From Hypericum androsaemum (Eukaryota; Streptophyta; Magnoliopsida; Malpighiales; Hypericaceae): a stretch of 64,000 nt of DNA. The DNA is taken from NCBI GenBank assembly GCA_963995505.1, contig OZ023180.1, positions 8,467,263 to 8,531,262 of the forward strand. The letters run 5' to 3'. The translations under genes and the position numbers were made by a program. The notes beneath the pieces are model-generated. The model was given only the letters and a program-made list of their open reading frames with translations, did no database searches and had not been told where the DNA came from. Each line of letters opens with the position of its first letter. The stretch's first letter is position 1. Positions 57,410-64,000 of the stretch are shown piece after piece.

Positions 57410-57677
57410 TCCCTATACCGAAGTAAGATCATAGGCTTCTTTGTAAAGCACGCTTGCTTAATATCACTTGTTCCCACATAGTAACTCTTTTTCCAACTCT
57501 CGTTTTTTCTCTCTTTGGCCGTTTTAATTTCTGTTTTTCCGGCTTCTTTTGTTTTCTCAATCTTTTCCTCTCCATTGGCCGTTTTTCTTATCTTTTTTTC
57601 GGCTTCTTCTCTCCTCTCATTCTTTTTCTTCTTGTCACGCTCTCTTTGCTCTTCACTTTCTTTTTGCAACTGACGTT
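57410..57677 (-). pseudogene. Element 0 fragment: spacer between protease and RT
   Basis: The minus strand is open for residues about 541-629: a highly charged Lys/Glu/Arg-rich linker ([15 protein letters not shown]) ending before the RT. Bounded by TCCCT (dimer) and by element 5 at ACGTT (57673-57677). The longer open frames crossing its edges on either strand are chimeras with the neighbouring LTRs. Confidence 0.88.
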
Positions 57678-58480
57678 TGATGTGAGCAAGCCTAAGGACG
57701 CACCTACTATCAAGCTTGTAGACTCGCAGCAAGTTCAAGTTCCAATTGGGCCAATGACAAGAGCACGAGCTAGGAAGTTGCAATCTGATTTCAATGGACT
57801 AATGCAAGAAGTTTGGGCTCAAGTTGGTGCGTACAAGTGCAAGGACGTGCATGAGGCACATGCAAAGCCCATGCACGTGATAGAGGCTATTTTGGAAGCT
57901 TAATATGCACACCAACTTCTGGATGCATGCGCACATGGAGAATCAGCAAGAATCAACCTATTTAGGCCATGCATCTTCTTGTTAGGACGTGCAATTAATT
58001 GTTATTCTATTAGATATTATTTGTTTAGATTATTTCCTATTTTAGTTGAATAATTCGGCCAGAATCTCCTTAGAATAGGAAAGAGAGTTTTGGCCAGCCT
58101 TTGAACTCCTTTTTAAGGAGTTAGCTTGTTTAGGAATATTTTGGTACTTTGGGAGCCTATATAAAGAGGACTCCTAGCAATAAAACGGACACACAATTCG
58201 GAAATACTTAGCATTGGCTAGTTGAGAGTTTGATACTCGTTTGTTCTTGCTTAGGCTGGTGAGTCGTCTTGGCTGGAATTTATCTTTCACTTATCAAGCG
58301 GACCATCCATCCTCGCTTGTGGCGTGATTCGACCTTAGGTCAAGGTTCAGAAGTTCTTGTTGCGGGTTAAGGTTCAATTTCGTGCCTTAGTTCGAGTGAG
58401 TTCTTGTGAGTTGTGATCTGATCCATTCTAAAGTAACAAACGGTCCGAGTTGTGAATCTTTTCCGCGGAGATTCATATCA
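57678..58480 (+). repeat. Element 5 5' LTR, 803 bp
   Basis: TGATGTGA...TTCATATCA; TATATAAA at 58158-58165. It has the 803-bp form with the shorter CA run, like the LTR at 2367. Confidence 0.95.
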
Positions 58481-58482
58481 GT

Positions 58483-58494
58483 TGGTATCAGAGC
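58483..58494 (+). other. Element 5 primer-binding site
   Basis: TGGTATCAGAGC, followed by TTAGCT, two bases after the LTR; initiator tRNA-Met type, 12-nt match. Confidence 0.93.
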
Positions 58495-59116
58495 TTAGCT
58501 TGTTACTTTAGTTCACTATCCTTGTTATTTTTGTTCTTGTTGGTTCGTTTAGTTGCTCGTTATTTTTGTTCTTATTGGTTCGTTTTTTTTTTCTCTCTTC
58601 GCTGTTTGAAAAGAGAGGAAAACAAACGAGTGAAGCAAGAAAAGAAAAGAAAAGAAAGAAAAAAAGAAAAGAAAAGAAAAGAAAAGAAACGAAAAAGGAA
58701 AGAAAAGAAAAAGTGCGTGAAGCCTAAAGAGGAAGCAAAGGCCGCAAGCAAGTCTAAAGAGGAAGCAAGATCGCAAGCAAGTCTAAAGAGGAAGCAAGGC
58801 CGCAAGCAAGCTTAAAGAGGAAACAAAATCAAAAAGGAAGCGAGCAAGACTAAAAGAAAGACCAAAGAAGAACTTTAACATTCTGGTTGTTAAAGCGTGA
58901 AGCTCAAGCAAGGCCGTTCTAGCCTTAGTAAGAACATACAAGTATCACGAGAGGAAAAAGGCAAGAGTGTGCGAGTACCTTAGAGAGAAAAGCCAAATAT
59001 TTGAGTGCAAACACGAGTGAACTTGAGTGCACCTTACATTGAGAGTATACACGTAAGGGAGTGAGCTTGTGAGGCCATATTTTTTTTATTACTAACCAAT
59101 TTTTCTTGCAGCAAAC
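58495..59116 (+). other. Element 5 leader
   Basis: About 620 bp with an AAAAG-type purine tract (about 58620-58710) and the 29-bp repeat (about 58715-58820), matching element 1. It ends TTTCTTGCAGCAAAC before the ATG. No conserved upstream ORF is evident. Confidence 0.75.
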
Positions 59117-62100
59117 ATGTCACATGAAGGTCAAACCATGGGAAACATAGACCTTAAGTTATTAGTGGATGCATTGGCCGGGAAGCTCGAGCAGATGGTG
59201 CAAGCTCAGATGGAGCCTTTGCAACTACGCGTGGATGCCGTGGAGAATTCTCGTGACAACCCCCCAACGCGAGGCGAACTCCAAAGGCGTAGGAGAGGAG
59301 TACCTATTGGAGAGTCAAGCGGAGCTGATTCTGAGTCGGAAGAAGGCGTAGGCTCTACAAGGAGTCTTAGGAGAGCAAGAACAAGCCGTCCACCTAGGGA
59401 GGCGAGGCCAAAGAGAGACGACAACATAGGGAGTATCAAACTGAAGATACCTTCCTTTGCTGGTCGTTCTGACCCGGAGGCGTACTTAGAGTGGGAGAAG
59501 AAGATTGAGTTCGTGTTTGATTGCCACAATAGCTCCGAAGAAAAGAAGGTAAAACTTGCCATCACCGAATTCACTGATTATGCTATAACTTGGTGGGATC
59601 AACTTGTGACTAGCAGGAGGAGAAATAGAGAACGCCCTATAGCTACTTGGGAAGACATGAAAGTGGTGATGAGGAAGAGATTTGTTCCAAGTCATTACTA
59701 TAGAGAGCTGTATAAGAAGTTACAAGGAATGAGGCAAGGAAGTTTGAGTGTGGAGGAGTATTTCAAACAGATGGAGATGGCCATGATAAGAGCTGATATA
59801 GATGAAGATAGAGAAGTTACAATGGCAAGGTTCTTGAATGGACTCAATCCTGAAATTCAAGACAAAGTTGAGTTGCAACACTATGTGGAGTTGGAGGACA
59901 TGGTGCATATGGCAACGAAAATTGAGAAGCAACTCAAGAAAGGAGAGGGGAGAACAAAAGCTACATCGAATTCTACTTGGAAGCCAAACTACCAAAAGAA
60001 GTTTGACAAGCCACAAGCAGCCAAAGTAGAGCATAAATCCGAGAGTTCTCAAGCTAATTCTCAAAGGAAAGTGGAAGTCACTCCAGCTAGGAACCGTGAC
60101 ATCAAGTGCTTTAAGTGTCAAGGAAGAGGGCACATCTCAAGTCAATGCCCTAACAAGCAAGCAATGGTGATCAAGGAGAGTGGAGAGATTGAAACTGAAG
60201 AAGAGGATTCGGAGCATGAAAGCATGCCTTCTTTGGAGGACGTATCCGAGGAAGAGTACCAAGCTGCTGAGAGGCTTACTCTTGTGTCTAGAAGAGCATT
60301 GAATGTGCAAGTAAAAGAAGAAAATGATGTGGCTCAAAGAGAAAATATTTTTCACACAAGGTGCTATGTCAAAGACAAGGTGTGTAGTGTCATCATAGAT
60401 GGAGGAAGTTGTGCTAATGTTGCAAGCACTACTATGGTGGAGAAGTTAGGGTTACTCACGGGAAAACACCCTAAGCCTTACAAACTACAATGGCTGAATG
60501 ATAGTGGAGAAGTACGAGTGATGAAGCAAGTATTGGTAGCATTCCGCATTGGCAACTATGAGGATGAAGTGTTGTGTGATGTTGTACCAATGCAAGCTGG
60601 TCACCTATTGTTAGGAAGGCCGTGGCAGTTTGATAGGAAAGTGCATCATGATGGCTACACCAACAAGTATTCATTTATACTTAAGAAGAGAGTAATCACC
60701 TTGGCACCCTTGTCACCATCACAAGTTTGTGAAGATCAACGTCAGTTGCAAAAAGAAAGTGATGAGCAAAGAGAGCGTGACAAGAAGAAAAAGAATGAGA
60801 GGAGAGAAGAAGCCGAAAAAAAGATAAGAAAAACGGCCAATGGAGAGGAAAAGATTGAGAAAACAAAAGAAGCCGGAAAAACAGAAATTAAAACGGCCAA
60901 AGAGAGAAAAAACGAGAGTTGGAAAAAGAGTTACTATGTGGGAACAAGTGATATTAAGCAAGCGTGCTTTACAAAGAAGCCTATGATCTTACTTCGGTAT
61001 AGGGAGGCACTTTTAAACACTAACGAGCTTGAACCACATGTACCTAGTACGGTTGTGTCTCTTTTGCAGGATTACAAGGATGTCTTTCCCGACGAGCTAC
61101 CACCTGGTTTGCCACCTATTCGTGGGATTGAACATCAAATAGACTTTGTCCCGGGAGCTACCATACCTAACCGTCCCGCATATAGAAGCAATCCTGAAGA
61201 GACAAAGGAGCTTGAGAAGCAAGTCAACGAGCTGTTGGAGAAAGGGTACGTAAGAGAGAGCATGAGTCCATGTGCTGTTCCAGTCCTACTTGTGCCCAAG
61301 AAGGATAAAACATGGAGAATGTGTGTTGATTGCCGAGCAGTCAACAACATAACGGTAAAATATCGTCACCCTATCCCTCGTTTAGATGACATGTTAGATG
61401 AGTTGCATGGTTCTTGCATGTTTTCTAAGATTGATTTGAAGAGTGGTTATCATCAAATTAGGATGAAAGAAGGAGATGAGTGGAAGACTGCTTTTAAAAC
61501 TAAGTATGGGTTGTATGAGTGGATGGTCATGCCATTTGGTTTGTCCAACGCACCTAGCACGTTTATGCGACTCATGAATCATGTTCTACGTCCATTCATT
61601 GGTAAATTTGTAGTTGTTTACTTTGATGATATACTCATCTATAGCAAGAACGTGGGGGATCATCTAGAACATTTGAAATCTGTCTTAGATGCACTTAGAG
61701 AAGAACAATTGTTTGCTAACTTGAAGAAGTGCACCTTTTGTACGGATAAGCTTGTATTCTTGGGTTTTGTTGTTGGAGCTAACGGAATACAGGTTGATGA
61801 AGAAAAGATCCGAGCTATCCGTGAATGGCCAAGCCCTACAAGTGTTGCTAATGTTAGGAGCTTTCATGGACTAGCTAGTTTTTATAGGAGATTTGTGAAG
61901 GACTTTAGTAGCATAGCCGCACCCATAACTGAAGTCATCAAGAAGAACGTGGGCTTTACTTGGGGAGAAGCTCAAGAGAAGGCTTTCCAACTACTGAAAG
62001 GGAAGTTGACTAATGCACCCTTGTTAGCTTTACCTAATTTCTCTAAGACTTTTGAAATAGAGTGTGATGCTTCTGGTGTAGGAATTGGAGCTGTCCTTAT

Positions 62101-63904
62101 GCAAGAAGGAAGACCTATTGCATACTTTAGTGAGAAACTAAGTGGTGCAACCTTGAATTACCCGACCTATGACAAGGAGTTGTACGCACTAGTTCGAGCA
62201 TTGGAGACATGGCAGCATTATTTGTGGCCCAAGGAGTTCGTGATTCACACTGATCATGAGTCACTCAAGCACTTAAAGGGGCAACACAAGCTGAACAAGA
62301 GGCATGCACGATGGGTGGAATTCATTGAGACATTTCCTTATGTCATTCGCTACAAGCAAGGTAAGGAAAATGTAGTGGCTGATGCACTATCACGAAGGTA
62401 CGCCTTGATCTCAACTCTTGATGCTAAACTACTTGGCTTTGAACACATTAAGGAGATGTATGTTGATGATGTTGATTTTGGCGAGTTGTTTAGATCAACT
62501 GAAAGAAGTGCATTTGGTAAGTTCTTTCGTAATGAAGGTTACCTATTTCGTGAAAACAAACTTTGTGTGCCTAATTGTTCGATGCGAGAATTACTAATTC
62601 AGGAGGCACATGGAGGTGGCTTAATGGGGCATTTTGGAATTGCAAAGACCTTGGCAATGCTACAAGATCATTTCTTTTGGCCACACATGAAGAGAGACGT
62701 TGAGAGAGTTTGTGGTCGTTGCATCACTTGCAAGCAAGCCAAGTCAAAGGTAAAACCCCATGGTTTGTACACCCCACTACCTATACCTAGTGAGCCCTGG
62801 ATTGATATCTCTATGGATTTTGTGTTAGGCCTACCTAGGACTAAGCGTGGAAGAGATTCAATTTTTGTGGTAGTGGATAGGTTTTCTAAGATGGCACATT
62901 TCATTCCATGTCATAAGACTGATGATGCTTCAAACATTGCTGATTTGTTCTTTAGAGAGGTTGTTAGGTTGCATGGCATGCCTAGGACAATTATCTCTGA
63001 TAGAGATGCTAAGTTCCTAAGTTACTTTTGGAAGACCTTGTGGTGCAAGTTAGGTACTAAGTTGTTGTTTTCTACTACTTGTCATCCTCAAACTGATGGT
63101 CAAACTGAAGTAGTGAATAGGACTTTGTCTACACTTTTGAGAGCACTCATTAAGCATAACATTAAGACTTGGGAAGAATGTTTGCCTCATGTTGAGTTTG
63201 CTTATAATCGTTCTGTCCATTCTGCTACTCAATTCTCACCATTTGAGCTTGTTTATGGATTTAATCCTTTGACTCCATTGGATTTATCACCTCTACCTTC
63301 GAGTGAGCAAGTTAACTTAGATGGCAAGAAGAAAGCTGAATTTGTCAAGCAGTTACATGAGAAAGCAAGAATGAACATCGAGAAGCGCACGGAGCACTAT
63401 GCAAGGCAAGCAAACAAAGGAAGGCACAAGGTTGTCTTTGAGCCGGGAGATTGGGTTTGGCTACATATGAGGAAGGAGCGTTTTCCTGTACAAAGACGTT
63501 CAAAGTTGCTACCACGGGGAGATGGTCCATTCCAAGTGATCGAACGCATCAATGATAATGCCTACAAGCTAGACCTTCCGGGTGAGTATAATGTAAGTGC
63601 TTCGTTTAACGTGGCTGACTTGAGTCCGTTTGATGTAGGTGATGATTTGAGGACAAATCCTTTTCAAGAGGAGGGGACTGATGTGAGCAAGCCTAAGGAC
63701 GCACCTACTATCAAGCTTGTAGACTCGCAGCAAGTTCAAGTTCCAATTGGGCCAATGACAAGAGCACGAGCTAGGAAGTTGCAATCTGATTTCAATGGAC
63801 TAATGCAAGAAGTTTGGGCTCAAGTTGGTGCGTACAAGTGCAAGGACGTGCATGAGGCACATGCAAAGCCCATGCACGTGATAGAGGCTATTTTGGAAGC
63901 TTAA
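59117..63904 (+). CDS. gag-pol: Gag-Pol polyprotein, 1595 aa, intact (element 5)
   Basis: Uninterrupted. Gag with CCHC knuckle (C331, C334, H339, C344); retropepsin D428 in IIDGGSC; charged linker ~541-600; RT YFDD at 835-838; RNase H D984; integrase HHCC finger, catalytic D1234, D1295 and E1331 (35 residues between the last two); GPF at 1470-1472; RTNPFQEEG and TRARARKL tail. Codon ~1521 onward lies in the 3' LTR. I see no canonical chromodomain; the short tail fits the CRM clade, where a CR-type motif replaces it, but the clade call needs a phylogeny. Start chosen at MSHEG, shared by all copies. Gag and Pol are in one frame, so no frameshift is needed. Confidence 0.95.
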   Translation: MSHEGQTMGNIDLKLLVDALAGKLEQMVQAQMEPLQLRVDAVENSRDNPPTRGELQRRRRGVPIGESSGADSESEEGVGSTRSLRRARTSRPPREARPKRDDNIGSIKLKIPSFAGRSDPEAYLEWEKKIEFVFDCHNSSEEKKVKLAITEFTDYAITWWDQLVTSRRRNRERPIATWEDMKVVMRKRFVPSHYYRELYKKLQGMRQGSLSVEEYFKQMEMAMIRADIDEDREVTMARFLNGLNPEIQDKVELQHYVELEDMVHMATKIEKQLKKGEGRTKATSNSTWKPNYQKKFDKPQAAKVEHKSESSQANSQRKVEVTPARNRDIKCFKCQGRGHISSQCPNKQAMVIKESGEIETEEEDSEHESMPSLEDVSEEEYQAAERLTLVSRRALNVQVKEENDVAQRENIFHTRCYVKDKVCSVIIDGGSCANVASTTMVEKLGLLTGKHPKPYKLQWLNDSGEVRVMKQVLVAFRIGNYEDEVLCDVVPMQAGHLLLGRPWQFDRKVHHDGYTNKYSFILKKRVITLAPLSPSQVCEDQRQLQKESDEQRERDKKKKNERREEAEKKIRKTANGEEKIEKTKEAGKTEIKTAKERKNESWKKSYYVGTSDIKQACFTKKPMILLRYREALLNTNELEPHVPSTVVSLLQDYKDVFPDELPPGLPPIRGIEHQIDFVPGATIPNRPAYRSNPEETKELEKQVNELLEKGYVRESMSPCAVPVLLVPKKDKTWRMCVDCRAVNNITVKYRHPIPRLDDMLDELHGSCMFSKIDLKSGYHQIRMKEGDEWKTAFKTKYGLYEWMVMPFGLSNAPSTFMRLMNHVLRPFIGKFVVVYFDDILIYSKNVGDHLEHLKSVLDALREEQLFANLKKCTFCTDKLVFLGFVVGANGIQVDEEKIRAIREWPSPTSVANVRSFHGLASFYRRFVKDFSSIAAPITEVIKKNVGFTWGEAQEKAFQLLKGKLTNAPLLALPNFSKTFEIECDASGVGIGAVLMQEGRPIAYFSEKLSGATLNYPTYDKELYALVRALETWQHYLWPKEFVIHTDHESLKHLKGQHKLNKRHARWVEFIETFPYVIRYKQGKENVVADALSRRYALISTLDAKLLGFEHIKEMYVDDVDFGELFRSTERSAFGKFFRNEGYLFRENKLCVPNCSMRELLIQEAHGGGLMGHFGIAKTLAMLQDHFFWPHMKRDVERVCGRCITCKQAKSKVKPHGLYTPLPIPSEPWIDISMDFVLGLPRTKRGRDSIFVVVDRFSKMAHFIPCHKTDDASNIADLFFREVVRLHGMPRTIISDRDAKFLSYFWKTLWCKLGTKLLFSTTCHPQTDGQTEVVNRTLSTLLRALIKHNIKTWEECLPHVEFAYNRSVHSATQFSPFELVYGFNPLTPLDLSPLPSSEQVNLDGKKKAEFVKQLHEKARMNIEKRTEHYARQANKGRHKVVFEPGDWVWLHMRKERFPVQRRSKLLPRGDGPFQVIERINDNAYKLDLPGEYNVSASFNVADLSPFDVGDDLRTNPFQEEGTDVSKPKDAPTIKLVDSQQVQVPIGPMTRARARKLQSDFNGLMQEVWAQVGAYKCKDVHEAHAKPMHVIEAILEA

Positions 63905-64000
63905 TATGCACACCAACTTCTGGATGCATGCGCACATGGAGAATCAGCAAGAATCAACCTATTTAGGCCATGCATCTTCTTGTTAGGACGTGCAATTAAT
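63679..64000 (+). repeat. Element 5 3' LTR (first 322 bp)
   Basis: Starts TGATGTGAGC after AAGAGGAGGGGAC (63666-63678), includes the polyprotein stop at 63902-63904 and continues past the window. Confidence 0.93.

Larger units (their letters stand above)
20277..57677 (-). mobile_element. Element 0: minus-strand CRM-like host element, split by four insertions
   Basis: Four fragments with the same polarity join edge to edge once the insertions and one copy of each 5-bp duplication are discounted. In coding order they lie at 57677-57410, 44528-43449, 35341-34908 and 21221-20277, covering polyprotein residues from about 541 to 1444. The interruptions are at about residues 541 (element 5), 629 (dimer), 988 (non-autonomous array) and 1130 (element 1). 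The 3' end (last ~150 residues, polypurine tract, 3' LTR) is missing and replaced by satellite at 20276/20277, with ATCT shared by both sides. The 5' end should lie to the right of the window, beyond element 5. Confidence 0.88.
57678..64000 (+). mobile_element. Element 5: full-length CRM-like element (family 1a), 3' LTR cut by window end
   Basis: 5' LTR, PBS, leader, intact 1595-residue polyprotein, polypurine tract (63666-63678) and the first 322 bp of the 3' LTR. It is inserted in plus orientation into element 0 at ACGTT (57673-57677); the matching right duplication should lie ~480 bp past the window end. It closely resembles element 1 and the element at the window start. Confidence 0.94.

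Noticed and set aside
57184..57903. 199-residue minus and 149-residue plus frames across 57184-57903
   Set aside because: Chimeric frames that cross the dimer LTR, the element 0 fragment and the element 5 LTR; they exist only because of nesting.
63200..63904. Canonical chromodomain at the integrase C-terminus
   Set aside because: I looked for the aromatic cage and typical chromodomain pattern after the GPF motif and did not see it; the tail is better described as CRM-type.
1..64000. Host protein-coding gene, tRNA or rRNA gene
   Set aside because: Nothing outside the transposable elements, the satellite and the 7811-8305 segment was found; tRNA-like matches are only the primer-binding sites.

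Overview
The window is plant DNA, almost certainly flowering-plant heterochromatin, with no recognisable host gene, tRNA or rRNA. It holds Ty3/gypsy retrotransposons primed by plant initiator tRNA-Met and a very long 10-bp satellite. The polyproteins look like CRM-clade (centromeric) chromoviruses: gag, protease, RT, RNase H and integrase sit in one frame whose last ~75 codons lie inside the 3' LTR. A centromeric or pericentromeric origin is an inference from that clade and the satellite; the species cannot be read from the sequence.

Layout. 1-3169: 3' part of a plus-strand CRM-like element, ending in an 803-bp LTR. 3170-20276: about 15 kb of a degenerate 10-bp repeat (consensus TTTTCTTGCC, pyrimidines on the plus strand). 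It is interrupted by one unidentified ~0.5-kb segment (about 7811-8305) and by two copies of the same antisense solo LTR (10474-11211, 13318-14055), which were multiplied by a ~2.8-kb tandem duplication. 20277-64000: a nest of retrotransposons.

The nest. The host is one minus-strand CRM-like copy ('element 0'), visible as four coding fragments (20277-21221, 34908-35341, 43449-44528, 57410-57677). Its 3' end is fused to the satellite and its 5' end lies beyond the window. It received four insertions: (i) element 1, plus strand, 21222-34907, target-site duplication (TSD) ACTTC, itself broken by element 2, minus strand, 23719-30587, TSD ATGGT; (ii) a five-LTR tandem array of a small non-autonomous element, minus strand, 35342-43448, with one TSD (TACAC) around the whole array; (iii) a tandem dimer of full-length elements sharing a middle LTR, minus strand, 44529-57409, with one TSD (TCCCT); (iv) element 5, plus strand, 57678 to beyond the window.

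How the parts work together. Full-length copies (two in the dimer, element 2, element 5) keep uninterrupted 1595- or 1625-residue polyproteins with visible catalytic residues. The LTR pairs of elements 1 and 2 look identical by eye, so activity is recent. The non-autonomous family has no RT or integrase. It shares the tRNA-Met primer site and a nearly identical block around the polypurine tract with the autonomous family, so it is probably mobilised by it. The most notable observations are the two multi-LTR tandem structures each bounded by a single TSD, and an 18-nt tRNA-copied primer-binding site present only in the 5'-most unit of the dimer.
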